Assembly (NCBI RefSeq): GCF_048128805.1
Contig: NC_136003.1
Location: 26,513,885-26,577,884 of the forward strand
Reading direction: 5' to 3'
DNA length: 64,000 nt
Origin: Centroberyx gerrardi
Taxonomy: Eukaryota; Chordata; Actinopteri; Beryciformes; Berycidae
A model generated the notes under the pieces. That model worked only from the letters and a program-made list of their open reading frames with translations. It had not been told where the DNA came from and did no database searches. A program made the position numbers and the translations under genes. This document shows positions 35,101 through 45,979 of the stretch, piece after piece (position 1 is the stretch's first letter; every line of letters starts with the position of its first letter).

Positions 35101-35899
35101 TCATAGCAACAAAGGCAACTCTCTTTTCCCCCAGTCTTTCAATAAAAGTAAAATGTCATCTGACAGACCCCAGAGTATTGAAACCAATTTGACACACAAA
35201 AACTTCTCTACGCTGCCAAGGCCCTTCTTCTTTCCTAGCAAAGTGTCTGAGAGTTATGGGTCACCACAAAGCAAAAGTTTGAACCAGGATAAATCCACTC
35301 CATCGACCCCAGACAAACACCAGCCATGTTATGCTCAGCACGACCCTTTTGATTTTACTTTTGCCACATCTCTTTCTCCTTCTATGTCTCAGCACAATAG
35401 CCCCCAAGTGGCCCACCATACACCTCCTGGAACACCAGCACCAGCACACAAGAATCAGTCCTCATCCTCCTCCACCTCTTTCCCTTATGGCTATCAAGGT
35501 CCTCCTTATGTACTAAACTTCAGTGGAGATCATTCAGTGACCCTGGGTCTCAGGGATGGGGCTGAGGGTCTGACTTACCCAGGGTTAGGCCCGACAAACT
35601 ATACCTACCATTGTCTGATGGAGCCATCAGGCACCCAAGGGAGGCTTGTCCTTGAGCCCTGTGGACCCCAGCTCTCAAACTCAACAGCTTTTTCTTTGGG
35701 GGGCTTTTCAGGGCTCAGAGGTCAGGACGAACATTGCAGGAAGGACATGCAGCAACAGTGCCAGCCCGGTGACCACCCACCAACATCACACTATGGACCT
35801 GTTACATCCTCCCACTCCATGGGTGCCACAAAACCCAAGAGAGTGAGGCTAGTGGTGACAGATGGCACAGTGGACTTAGATCTCCAGTACTCGGACTAA
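23004..35899 (+). CDS. kmt5c: Histone-lysine N-methyltransferase KMT5C-like (SUV420H2; H4K20 di-/tri-methylation), complete, about 2,220 aa
   Basis: Coding exons: 23004-23116, 23909-24074, 24361-24470, 24616-24779, 26823-26842, 27151-27287, 27454-27614, 30108-35899. They join in frame to 6,663 bases. Residues about 9-240 hold the SUV420 N-terminal region ([25 protein letters not shown]), the SET core ([32 protein letters not shown] at 181-190, GEEITCYYG) and a post-SET cysteine cluster (C230, C232, C233, C235). [10 protein letters not shown] after HKMN, HVYRYL, and the C-terminal [17 protein letters not shown] fit KMT5C better than KMT5B. Family enzymes convert H4K20me1 to me2/me3 in heterochromatin. 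The 1,929-residue last-exon region is Lys/Ser/Glu-rich and probably disordered, with an AT-hook-like GRRRGRPR (894-901), a 6 x 11-residue repeat (1306-1371) and KxE motifs. It makes the protein about five times human KMT5C. The SUV420 family is certain; the c rather than b paralogue is likely. Confidence 0.93.
23909..24074 (+). CDS. kmt5c: kmt5c coding exon 2
   Basis: Encodes (S)[16 protein letters not shown] to [10 protein letters not shown], the helical N-terminal domain. Acceptor TCTCTTAG, donor CAT|GTGGGT, leaving in phase 0. Confidence 0.93.
24361..24470 (+). CDS. kmt5c: kmt5c coding exon 3
   Basis: Encodes [16 protein letters not shown] to [13 protein letters not shown]. Acceptor GTCCGCAG, donor CACTG|GTAATC, phase 2. 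Confidence 0.93.
24616..24779 (+). CDS. kmt5c: kmt5c coding exon 4 (SET core), with an alternative in-frame acceptor at 24583
   Basis: Encodes (W)[16 protein letters not shown] to GPAAFINH. The acceptor at 24615/24616 restores the conserved H/AW...E..E..GCIAEL alignment. A second acceptor (GTGTCTTACAG, 24582/24583) is also in frame and would replace W with C and insert 11 residues. Donor CATG|GTGAGT. Confidence 0.9.
24820..24861. repeat. (CA)n microsatellite in kmt5c intron
   Basis: CA units with a CC and a TA interruption. They end exactly where the hAT-like element at 24862 begins. Confidence 0.9.
24862..25457. mobile_element. Non-autonomous hAT-like DNA transposon in a kmt5c intron
   Basis: Starts TAGAGATTGCACCAGTACC and ends in the inverse ...GGCATCCCTA, with a GCACCGATCTCC segment further in that mirrors the left end. 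It is flanked by ACACACAC (24854-24861) and ATACACAC (25458-25465), an 8-bp duplication with one mismatch made inside a CA repeat. The low-complexity flank makes the duplication less compelling than that at 13095. No transposase frame. Confidence 0.7.
25888..25957. repeat. GC-rich perfect inverted repeat (11-bp arms)
   Basis: CCACAGGCGCA at 25888-25898 and its exact reverse complement TGCGCCTGTGG at 25947-25957, separated by 48 bases. They lie within a CpG-rich island (25848-25985) in an otherwise AT-rich intron. Probably a transposon relic. Confidence 0.75.
26823..26842 (+). CDS. kmt5c: kmt5c 20-nt microexon encoding the SET NHDCRPNC centre
   Basis: Flanked by acceptor CTGGCTGGAAG and donor AAG|GTAATG. 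It completes Asp (G|AC) and adds CRPNCK, giving FINHDCRPNCKFVPG, the SET signature, only when included. Skipping would shift the frame. Confidence 0.9.
27151..27287 (+). CDS. kmt5c: kmt5c coding exon 6 (SET C-terminal half and zinc cysteines)
   Basis: Encodes [34 protein letters not shown] and [10 protein letters not shown]. Acceptor CCCGCCCAG, donor AG|GTGTGT, phase 2. Confidence 0.95.
27454..27614 (+). CDS. kmt5c: kmt5c coding exon 7, with an alternative in-frame donor 12 bases downstream
   Basis: Encodes (R)[16 protein letters not shown] to [12 protein letters not shown]. Donors CAG|GTATCT (27614/27615) and AAG|GTAACC (27626/27627) are both good and both in phase 1. The longer form inserts GIFK. 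Confidence 0.88.
27627..30107 (+). other. kmt5c: kmt5c intron before the giant last exon (2.5 kb)
   Basis: AT-rich with T-runs (28330-28360, 29349-29365). Nothing else recognised; open frames at 28437-28700 and 28830-29084 have no family motif. Confidence 0.65.
30108..35899 (+). CDS. kmt5c: kmt5c giant last coding exon (1,929 residues plus stop)
   Basis: A single uninterrupted frame of 5.8 kb after acceptor TTCATAG. Early residues ([20 protein letters not shown]) are basic. The rest alternates Lys/Glu-rich and Ser/Pro-rich segments without globular domains that I recognise. Landmarks: AT-hook-like core 31916-31939; I-K-T-E and L-K-Q-D at about 32009-32032; six-copy repeat 33152-33349; L-K-T-E-P at 33644-33658; an aromatic/acidic [16 protein letters not shown] segment near 34060-34110; the tail [19 protein letters not shown], homologous to the KMT5 C-terminus, just before the stop. 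The conserved tail argues that the whole frame belongs to kmt5c. Confidence 0.9.
33152..33349 (+). repeat. kmt5c: Coding minisatellite: six tandem copies of a 33-bp unit
   Basis: Exactly 198 bases, six copies encoding (V/L)(V/L)GQ(K/Q)AKIED(S/P). Copies 1-4 are almost identical in DNA; copies 5-6 carry CTCTTA/GTCTTA and CAACAA variants, so the array looks recently expanded at its left side. Confidence 0.97.
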
Positions 35900-36769
35900 T
35901 TTATACCCACCGAAGTTCTCTGGATCCTAGGCTACATGTGTACATTGTTTTGCTCAAGGGGGGTTATATCTGCCACAAAATGTTTTTGTAAACATTGTAC
36001 TTCACAGTCTACCAGTTATTGAAGCCCGCTGAGTGATTATTGAAATTTTTCTAAATCAATTTTTTTGATGCACTGTTATCATATGAATAACTTCGTAGTG
36101 GGTTTTATGATGGTAACGTGGGTGAATCATGTTTTAACTATATTTTTTATGAAATACCATCATAATTTGCTAAGAGTACCAAATTGGAAATGCATTATGA
36201 AAACAAAGCATTAAAAGTATTGGTAAAAACTTGGACTTTGAACTTACAAGCCCTATAAACATTGAAAGCCCTCTTACTGTACTGTAACATAGCTGTATGA
36301 ATTTTTCTATACAATGTATGGCAGTAGAAACAGGAGCACCACAATTGATTGCTGGTACTTGTATTGGTTTTCAAAAGGCAGCTTTGTGCCTCATTCTTTA
36401 ATATGTTCTTGTGACTTTTTGAAGCACCTGTTGAAACAGTCTACCCTCGTTTTTTATTCACGGTAAGCTTTTTGCTCACTTGGTGTGTAATTCTGTGAGT
36501 GTGAGTGCGCGTGCATGCATTTGGCAGGCAGGTCTTGAGGGATGAGAGTATGGTACCATGTGTTGTCGTACCTGATTGTGTGACTGTTGCCATGCCAAAT
36601 TTAATTAAGATCATAGTCAGTAGTGCATAAATGAAAGGCTTGTGCATGAACAGTGTACTGTATAATGACTACCAGACCTGAAAAAAAATATTCCAGGACA
36701 ACTCCACTGGGCGATGGCATGTGTGACATGAACTGCAGCTTTTCACAGCTGCTCTCTTGAGCATCTACG

Positions 36770-36815
36770 AGGGAGGGAGGGAGGGAGGGAGGGAGGGAGG
36801 GTGGGAGGGTGGGAG
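36770..36815. repeat. (GGGA)n microsatellite
   Basis: About 9 GGGA units degrading into GGGTGGGA. The G-runs are quadruplex-capable on this strand. Confidence 0.9.
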
Positions 36816-37597
36816 AATACTGCAATACGTTCTTGCAGGCCAGCTGTTTTTGATGGTCTAATGTTGTGACTCGAGGGATAGTACAACATGAGGTCCTTGT
36901 AATGGGGGTTTCCCTAATCAGAAGTTATCAGAAATCTTTGAATAACATTGATCATTGGACCATGTTACTCCTAAAAAAAAAAAGAAAAAATAGTGACAAT
37001 CTGTCATTTATTATGTCTCACCTTTGTCGTTGATTTGGTCTCATTTCAAGGGATGAATGACTATTATACTGAAAGAACAGTAAGATACATCTGTGCATCA
37101 CCCACATGGTTACTGCCTGTTAGTTTGTTGTCGCTGATGGAGGTTCACATGGGTTTTCATATTGTAATCAGAGTTATTTACTGTTTATTGTGGAAGTCTC
37201 GTGAGCATTCCACTCATGTCATGATGTATGCTGCTCCATTTAACAACTTGCGGCGAGAGCGTTCAGTGTGACAACACAGCCTTACATTACTACCATGAAA
37301 TTGTACTGTCTTGATATGGAAAGGCCAATTATTTATTTTAATATCCTCATTCTTGAAATGGTGCTTTAATGTAATTTATATTTCACGTTGATTGTTCAAA
37401 CTATGAAATGTTTTTTTTATTTAATGGGACAAAATACTGAACTGAATATTTACATTGAGTATTTAATTTTAAATCCTTTGACATTTTATCCAGTTCACAT
37501 TTTTAGTTGTTACAGGTAATATTTTCTCAGCCTTTTTGAATTGGCAGTTAGTCTTTCTGAAAGTCTGCTGTAGAAATGTACAAATGTAGCCTATATC

Positions 37598-37603
37598 ATT
37601 AAA
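37598..37603 (+). terminator. kmt5c: Candidate poly(A) signal ATTAAA (kmt5c)
   Basis: Common variant hexamer followed by T-rich DNA (TTCTTTTTTGTACTTT). Confidence 0.45.
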
Positions 37604-40329
37604 GACACCTAATTCTTTTTTGTACTTTCTCTCCTTGGCTCTTTGGTTATATCCTCTGCTGGTAACTGTAGCTGAATGTCTGGAGAAGTCTCGCGTCTCC
37701 AGCCATTCTACCCTGCAGTATCAGTTTACGGGAGGAATTTATTAAAAGAAAGGAAACAAAATAAAATAATGAAGTAGACAGTTTTATATAACTCTCAGCT
37801 ACCCTTTACATTTGCCATTTAGACATTCTTGACACTCTGGTCCACAGTAGCTTACAATCAGTGCAACAGTAGAATAAGCTTAACTTCCTATCAACATTAC
37901 AAGCAACCTACAGTAAGGAGTGCAAGGGTAAATAAGTTGCTTACTGTCAGTAAGTTTCCTTTTGTTCTTTAAAGTTTCCCAGTCATTTCCTCTCTGTACC
38001 GTTCTGTTTGGCCTCATACTCAGTCTTCTCCAGCTGTAATGTATTCATGTTTCATTTCAAAGATCGAGGTAAACTTTCAGCCTCCTGGTTTAGTGCGTAG
38101 GCTTAACCTCTTTCCTTTTTACCTGTGCTTGCTTTCTACCTACGTCATGTTTTTGTTCTTCCCCGCAGTTCATCCCTCTGTCCACCTTCTCTCACACTCC
38201 CCTCCTCTCTTCAAGCATATGACCCAGTTTTGCTTTTCTCTCTTGCTCTCAGTAGCAACTGAGTGGTTAATTCTGATGCCAAGTATAACAGTTTTCTCTT
38301 AATGAGGACAGAAAGAGAGAGAGAGATGATCTGTTCGCAGAGCAGGAATGGGTGTCTTTGAGGTGTTACAAAGTCAAAGGAATGAAATTAAAAAATCAGC
38401 TACTCCTGGAGAGCAATTGACAAATCTGTAATATTAAAAAAATAATGTGTTTCATCATCAGGTGTTAGAGTCCACAGGATTCTACTTAGACCTTTACTCC
38501 CATACTGATTCATCACTGATATTACTTCAGTTGCAGCAAATAATTAAAGAAAACCCTACTTCTACTTTTTTTCCTTTTTTTTTTTTTTTACCCTTATAGG
38601 CTTCATGCATCAATGGTGCTTTATACAAAATTTACCGTGGAATTCCATTTTATGACACATGGAGCATCTCCAACCATTTTAACCCTAGCAGTTTTCCACT
38701 TTGTCAATTATTCATTGAGACGTCCCCTCGCCCGCTCCTCTTACTCTTGTGTACATCACAATTCCATTAAACCTGAACTACATATGTAGACACATGACTC
38801 CCTGTTCCCCATGTTTGGCGTTCTCTGGTGATTATAACCTCTCATGGGATATGAGCGTTGTGCAGCCGCGGTAGTCCTGTGAAATGGCTGACTGCGTTGG
38901 GTTGCAGTTGGAGTTTGTATGAGACTAGTGTGGTGGAACCAACAGACAGTAGTGAACCAGTCACCCCAGCAGTGAAGCAGGGAGAAAACACAAACCATCT
39001 GTAACCCTGAGAAACAAGCTCAGACTGGGAGGAGAGAGGAAGGAAAAAATAAGATGGTTTTAGAGAGCCGCCGAGAGAGAGAGGGATGGAGGCAAGCAGA
39101 GCGGGGAGAAAACAGGGAGAAGAGAGCTTTTGAAAGATGCACTGGCGTTGCACATTATTTCCCAGGTGACAGGTGGCAGAGGCTCCAAATGACTGGCCAC
39201 TGCTTGAGTTGTCAATGCATTAGTGTAAATTATGGCTGTAACAAAACCCTGCGTGTCTGAGAGAGGGGGCTGAATAAATATGTCAGCTCCACAAGCAGGG
39301 ATATTGCTCTTATCATTATTATGGCTATCTTTCTTTATTAAGTCTGACTGCCTGCTCTTAAGGCAACTCCCTCGTCTCCTTGCACCGGCTAGAATTGTGT
39401 GTGGTTTTGATGAAGAACAGCAATGCTACAACTATTTGGTTATTCTCATTCAATTAATACTATTGGTTCAGCTTGAGCCTGATAAAGAAAATCTGTTAAA
39501 CACATGCTCCCATGCATTCAGACTTACTCAATCAAAAGAGGATTGTTGGCAAATGCACACTGACCGATCAATGCAAACTCAATTTACAGAAAACAATAGA
39601 TCAAATGACAGTAATGTATTTTATCTTGTAATACTTTTAATATTGTGTGAGAAACTTACCTCTACATGACTCACTCTCTGACTCAAGAGGTGGACACCCA
39701 CCCACCGGGTGAGGTTTGATTTGATTTACATCAGTTTTGATTGCGCAGCTTGGGACTAATGGACGGAATTTCAATGAGAAAGGGACTATCAGAAAAGAAA
39801 GTCATAGCGCATGTTTTTATAAGCATTTAAGAAGCTGAATTAATGCCACTTTAAAGAGTTGAGATGTCAAGACTATTGGCAACCTGGAAGTTGGAGCTTA
39901 GTGTGCCACACCATGCATAGGATCCAAAGCCGTGACATGGCATTTGCTTTGCTCATGTTAATAGCGTGAAACGTAGCGTGAAGCCCAGCGTACAGACTCT
40001 GCAGTCTAGCCTGCCCTCTTTTGATTCATTCCTGGATTCTGAAACAGGGATATTTTGTCACTATTTGACATGCAGTGTAGCACTCATCAAGATCAGCTGT
40101 AACCAGCCAGTTTTCGGGCTGGGGGGATCTCTCCGACAGATGGTTTTTAGTAAGCGTTGGGACGCTGTGGGATCTCGCTGGAATATCTGCTCCAGCTTCC
40201 GACTATCCAAGTGTCAAAGCAAGCCGGCGCACAGCTTATATTATTCACCAGCAGCAAATGCAGGGAGATCTGACTGCAGAAAGCACATCCGTTTCTCTGT
40301 CATCATGGCTATTTATACAGCCATGCTGA

Positions 40330-40371
40330 CCCCCCCCCCCCACCCCCCACCCCGCCCGCCCCACCCCCATG
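40330..40371. repeat. C-rich low-complexity tract
   Basis: C-runs interrupted by A and G. A second C-rich run lies at 40538-40568. Confidence 0.85.
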
Positions 40372-40661
40372 CTAATGTGAGGAACTATTAAAGGGGTGTT
40401 AGCTTATCAAAGCCTCTGTGGCAAGTTTGACATGCTTCACTCACTGCTGATTGGCATAATGGAGTTGATTTCTACTTGCTATTCATTTCAGCTAGTCAGT
40501 GGAAGGCTCCCTCTCCACCCACAGTCCTCTCCTCCCTCACCCCCCCCCCCCCCCCCCCCACCCCCCCATCCCACTGCCTCTCTGTATGGTAATAAGCATT
40601 GCAGCAGTGGCTTCCCTCATCCTCTTATACACATCCCTTTCATTCTTAATTCATATTTCTG

Positions 40662-40703
40662 TGTGTGTGTGTGTGTGTGTGAGTGTGTGTGTGTGTGTGT
40701 GAG
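40662..40703. repeat. (GT)n microsatellite
   Basis: GT units with a single GAGT interruption. Confidence 0.9.
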
Positions 40704-41028
40704 TGCACACATTGGCTCTACTGCTGCAGATTGCGCTGCTCTGTATCTGGGATGCGCATATAATCGCTGGATTATGTCAAGAATGCTTCAAAAATGAGAA
40801 ATTTCCCTCTAATTGATGTGTGTGTTTTTGTTGTTGATATTGCGTGGTAATTATCGGATAGTCTTTTTTTTTTTTTTTTTTGGCGGGGAGGAGGGGGTTC
40901 TGTATCTGCACTTGGGTGGATCCCACTGTGTGCTATGGTGCTTTCAGCTCTATGAGACGATGTGAAAAAAAATACATTCCTTTCACAGCTAGTCTGTGTG
41001 TTAGGAGTCTAACTCCTCAAAACATCAA

Positions 41029-41066
<38 letters not shown>

Positions 41067-41102
41067 CGAGGGGAGGGGGAAAGGGAGGGGCAAGAGCAAA
41101 AG

Positions 41103-41140
<38 letters not shown>

Positions 41141-41300
41141 GGGAGGGGGGGGTGAGGGAGAGAAACCAACCAACCAGCTGAAAGAGAGAGAGCGAGCGAG
41201 CAAGAGAGATAGGGGCACTTTGAACATGCTGGGGGAGGGAAAGGAGGAAGGGAGGGAGGGGAGGGGAGGGGAGGGGGGGCGAGAGCGAGCGAGCGAGCGA
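41029..41300. repeat. Purine-rich (GA)n / GGGA tract cluster
   Basis: (GA)n at 41033-41066 and 41107-41136, then G-rich blocks at 41231-41280 with at least five runs of three or more G. Homopurine strands of this kind can form triplex or quadruplex structures and often lie beside promoters. Confidence 0.85.
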
Positions 41301-41685
41301 GGGATGGGGAGATTGTCAGGACCGAGCGGATAGAAGTGTTACTACAGAGCTGCTGCTGCCGCTAGAAGACAGGCTGGGAACCGAGGATAATGCTTCATCC
41401 CTCAGCGTACAGCGGCACGCCGGACACCTTGTAATTTCTTGTGCCGGCGGTGGAGGGGGGGTCTTCATTGTTGCAGCAGTGATTTTCCTCCGCCTTCCTT
41501 TTCTTTTTCTTTTTTTAATCACAGTCTTCTCCCTCATCTGCCTCCTCGCTCTTCATTCTTCTGCAACTGGCAACCGCTGGGCCCCCCTCGCCTCCCGCCC
41601 CCCTCCTCTCTTTTCCACTTCTGTCACTCTCTCCCCTTTTTCCAAAGGAGGGATATCCGTATTTCAGCAGGGATTGAAGAAGACA
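41300..41685 (+). promoter_or_regulatory. Candidate promoter / 5' UTR exon, possibly of the downstream shank gene
   Basis: GC- and CpG-richer than its surroundings (CTGCTGCTGCCGCTAG, CAGCGGCACGCCGG, GTGCCGGCGG), following a GA/GGGA tract. It ends in GAAGACA|GTAAGAG, a reasonable donor at 41685/41686. Vertebrate SHANK genes have distant 5' exons, and no other gene lies between here and 62.3 kb. This is inference; transcription is not demonstrable from the sequence. Confidence 0.3.
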
Positions 41686-43792
41686 GTAAGAGTGTTTTCT
41701 TTGTTTTTGCTTTCTTTTTTTTGTTGCTTTCTTTATTTCTGCATCTGAGGGAGTCTAGGAGAGATGCATTGTGGGGGGTTGATTATGTGTGTTGTGTGTG
41801 TGTGCAGGGAGCGGGGGGTATGGGGCTTGTGTGTTGGAGAAGCGGGGGGGGGGGGAGTGTTGCATGTTCAAGTTTACTGCATTGATGTGCAATGTGTTTT
41901 AATTCCTCTGTCCCATGGCCAGCTGTAAATCCAATATCCCGACTTTAGATGAGGATACAGTTGTGAGCACCGAAACGTAGAGATGACACGAAATGAAATG
42001 AGATGAGAGAGGCAGGGAAAGGGATGAGAGCATCTGCTGAGGGATGCATAGGCAGAAGGGAGGCGAGCCGGGCAGCGTTTGGCAGTGGATTACTCCTTGA
42101 TGCCGGCAGATAAATACAGTATCCCGGCTTTAGAGAGAGGCAGAAGAAGAGAGGAGACAAGGGGGAAAGTAAGAGAATAAAAAGAGGAGCGGACAGCAGT
42201 GAAGGGACGGATATATCCAGATGAGACACAGGTATAAGAGAGACAAGAATCAGACAATTTATGTGGCATCCTCAATAAATAACAGAGATAGATGTGTGAG
42301 CGATGCTCCTTGACGGCTCTTGTGTTAAACATTGTTCCAAACTGATACACACCCTCCCACATATATTTGCATGCATGCCAAGGATCGGTGATGATCTGGT
42401 GCACAAAGCAGCTCGTGGGTATGATTGGTGCTCAGTGCACACATTAAAAGGCTAACCACTGCATAAAATCACCTAGTAAATCTCACGTCAGCTATCCTAG
42501 GCATGTCCCATAGGCAGGGTGCGCATGGATAGACGTGGACACAGATGCACATATAGTAGGATATAAAACGTGTGCAATCATGCACTCAAGTACATTAGGC
42601 GCTTTGCCATGCCCCGAAAGGCAGATGCACTTCATAGTGGAGAAACATGTTCAAACTGCTGTCCTCTCACTTGAGTGGCTACCTCTACAAGAAAAGGGTC
42701 ATCCTGCCAGCAGGTAACGTGTTTGGCTTGCCCCCGTCATTATCCACTGAGTTGAGTCTATCTATAGATGCTTTTGTCTCTATTGTTCGTCCTCCATCAG
42801 ATGTGCTGTTTGGCTGAACACAGCCCACAGGGAGGGTGTTGGTGGGTCACTTCACTGGGCACATATAATTACACACAAGCTACATATGCTTCTGTGTTGC
42901 GGCGTGTTGTGCAGAAGTGGAGAGGAAGAGGATTTCAACATAATGAAGCAGAATAGAAAGTTAAACAGCCAGGAACTTGTTACAGTTCATGGGGTGCGAG
43001 GATGAGGAACGCTGCTGTGTATTCAGCTGCGGATTTACCTAAGAGTTTTGGACAACTGTGGGTAACACACCGCGGGCACGTCGCCCACACACCGTCATTG
43101 TCACTCACACACATGCACATGCTATTCGTTTTTCTGTATGTGGTGTGTCGCTCCAGGGAGATGGAGGTAGAGGACGGCAGAGTGGGTCATCAGACAAGAC
43201 GGCCAAAATTAGCCACCATGAGCGCAACTGATAACACTGAAAACTTGGAATGATACGGAAACTCCTGCCTCAAATATTTGGAAATCTCTCCATCACTTTA
43301 CCCCATCCACTTCACCGTCAATGCATTATTGAAGAGTTTAGAGTTGCTCATAGCCTATATCGCTGTGTAAAAGTGAAGTGCTTTTGTCGGTGCCCAGTGG
43401 TTATACTGTGCCTTCCTGATCTAGGTGTTGGTGTGCGAGAGAGACTCAGTCTTTGCTTCGGGTGGTGCTCTAAGCTGAAATACACTTATCATATACCGAT
43501 GTCAAGCAATCACTATACACTAACTCATTGCTACCAGCTCTCAATAGATCACTTTCACTGGCACTTCATTCACTCACATAAAAAAGTCAGTCTTAATTTG
43601 TCAAACAGAGTGCAATGGATTACACAAGTTCAATCAAAGCAGTTCACTCGCTGTCAAACCAACAACACACCGATGGAGTAACTATTCATTTTACCAATAT
43701 GCTGGATCTAAGAGTAACTAGCCCTTGTTATAAAGTGGGCACCCATTTCATTGAATTAGGCCTACAACACCTCCACAAGTCTCAGCAGGGCG

Positions 43793-44310
43793 CTTAGCCC
43801 AGGGCTAAGAGCAGTTTAGGATCTTCTTAGCCCCAGGCTCAGATGGCCTGGGGCTAAGAAGTCTTTCACATGAGCAGAATTTTCAAACATTCCAAAGTGG
43901 GTTAACCCCGACTTAAGCTAGGCTAGCTGGCCCTGGTGAAGAGCAGGGTTAGCCCCCACTTTTCAGGGTTATCCCCAGAAACACGGGGCTACGGTATGCT
44001 AGTGGAAATGGGGCCAAAATCAATTCTTAGAAAACATTTTGTAGCACATGTCATTTGCTGTTGGTTGCTCCAGACTTGGTAACTTGGTGCTTGGTATGAC
44101 ATTCTAGAACATTGGAACAAGTTGCCTAGACAGCAGACCTGGGGCTAACAATAATCAAGTGTGAATTGCTTAACCCTGGGATTGGGTTAGCCCTGGGCTA
44201 AATTTTGTCTGTGTGAAAAGGGGCCAAGATAACCTGGTGTCTATTCTTAGCCTAGGGCTAAGGTTAGCCCTGGGCTTAGAATGTGTAATGTGAAAAGGCT
44301 AATGCTGCAT
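43793..44310. mobile_element. Non-autonomous DNA element with repeated TTAGCCC(A/T)GGGCTAA palindromes
   Basis: Both ends and the interior carry variants of the palindrome: CTTAGCCCAGGGCTAAG at 43794-43810, CCTGGGGCTAAG at 43849-43860, GGTTAGCCCTGGGCTAA near 44184-44200, and CCTAGGGCTAAGGTTAGC followed by CCTGGGCTTAG near 44251-44280. Such repeats are common in fish. Exact ends and duplication are not resolvable by eye. Confidence 0.6.
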
Positions 44311-45949
44311 TCCATTCCATTTTACATAATATTGTATCCCATATAGTTATCATCTCCGCCATTTGGTGTGTAGTGCAAAATTCCTATGGAAAATCTGAAT
44401 GGGGTTTTCAAAAAATACCCCCAAAAAAGGGCTGTGTTAGATACCCACAATATACTATGTATTGTTCTAGGGGTTAAATAGATCCACTACCATCACCTTT
44501 GTTTTAGTTACTTTTAATAGCAATTTTTGCGAATGAAACACTAAGTGGACTACAAAACACTGATGCATTGATTTGATGCAGAGGTCATGAGCGACTTCCT
44601 TTCCCTCCTGTCTCATCCTGCCTGTGTTGTACATTCAAATTACTAACGTGTTCATAGCATTACATTGACTAGTTATTTTAGTTGGTCATGTGTAGTCATG
44701 TATAGTTAGTTCCATAGGGGTTTGAGACACACCAAATTGCAGAAATGCTAACTTTACAGCCTGCAAAATTACGTCAGACTTTGCCTTTCTATTACGATCT
44801 CTGTCTGTTCCAGTGGTCCAGCTCAGAAAAAACAGGGAAGAAACAGTATTTTACTTTTGTTCAAAGTAAAATACTGTTCCCCACGCAACAGCTAATGTTG
44901 TGTCAGTGATATTTGGCATCGCTAGCTAGCTAGTTAGCATCAGATGTCATGCAGCAACTGTATGTGCAGTTTTACATTTTCAAATTTATGTTTCACTATT
45001 TACCACACAGGTGCTTTGATAGATTGACGTGACATCATCTCAGAAAACTCACGGTTGAGAGTTTCCTACTTGAAATTCTGACTTGAAGGGGGCCATTTCA
45101 TTGACTTTTCTCCACAAAGTCAGAATTTCAGAATTTTTGACTGGAATCTCTGGAACACTGTAATACTCATTCTGTACCTACCTACGCTTAGGCTCACACC
45201 TACTTAACATTTTGTCCTATAATTTCTAACCTTGCTACTGGTCTCAGCAACAGGCGTTTGATTAAAGCCATTCATTCACTGCCAAACCAGCAAGACGCTT
45301 AACAAATAGCCATTCATTAACTTAGTCCTCAGGTTGGTTAGATTTAAATATTAATGTTTGGATCCTTTAAAGGTTGGGAGAGAGAGACAGAGCCCAGGAG
45401 CAATGAGTGCAGCAAAACACAGAGGTTTGACTCAGTTTAGTTGGGTCCAGATCAGTTCAGTTCAGTTCAGTTCAGTCTTCATTATAATCCCAGGGTGGTC
45501 AATTAAGTTGGCTGGTGGAAGTTGGGTTCATCCGGCTCAATAGGCTGATGCAGGTGCTGTTGAGTGTTGATTAACTGACTGTCATGGCGGTTGTACTTCT
45601 GATTTTGTTTGGCATAAAAAGAGTCAGGGTCCAGTAAACACCCATGATTTGCCGCCCGAGTCGCCGAATTAACATTCAGGCGGCGTTGGCAGGGAAATAC
45701 CATTAATTCCTTCTCGGTTGGAAAGTGTTATAGAGCGCCACACTTTAGTTCCAGTACAGACGCAGAGGACACACAGCAAAGTTGACATTTCCACCCGAGC
45801 AGATCCCTCTTCGGGGATCAGGGGACTAAAATCTCTTCCCGTCACACATTCATTTCAATAAGGCTTGGCAAAAGGAGGATTTATCAGCACGCTAGAGCAG
45901 AGCGCTTACCTGTCTCAAAGAAAAAAACAGGCTTTGAGGGAGATAAATG

Positions 45950-45979
45950 TTGATTAATTGACGTTAATTGGATTATTTG
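45950..45979. promoter_or_regulatory. Cluster of homeodomain-type TAAT/ATTA motifs
   Basis: TTGATTAATTGACG and TTAATTGGATTA contain overlapping ATTA/TAAT cores, with AATTGACGTTAATT nearly palindromic. A short cluster alone is weak evidence for an enhancer. Confidence 0.25.

Larger units (their letters stand above)
35900..37625 (+). other. kmt5c: kmt5c 3' UTR
   Basis: AT-rich sequence after the stop with ATTAAA hexamers at 36210-36215 and 37598-37603. The extent is inferred. Confidence 0.5.
37626..40880. other. Intergenic DNA downstream of kmt5c
   Basis: No recognised exon. T-run at 38573-38590, C-rich runs at 40330-40371 and 40538-40568, (GT)n at 40662-40703. Open frames of 80-140 codons are compositionally biased and lack motifs. 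Confidence 0.6.

Noticed and set aside
41439..41885. 148-codon frame over the candidate 5' region
   Set aside because: Composition-driven (pyrimidine-rich, Phe/Ser/Leu-rich), crossing the likely donor.
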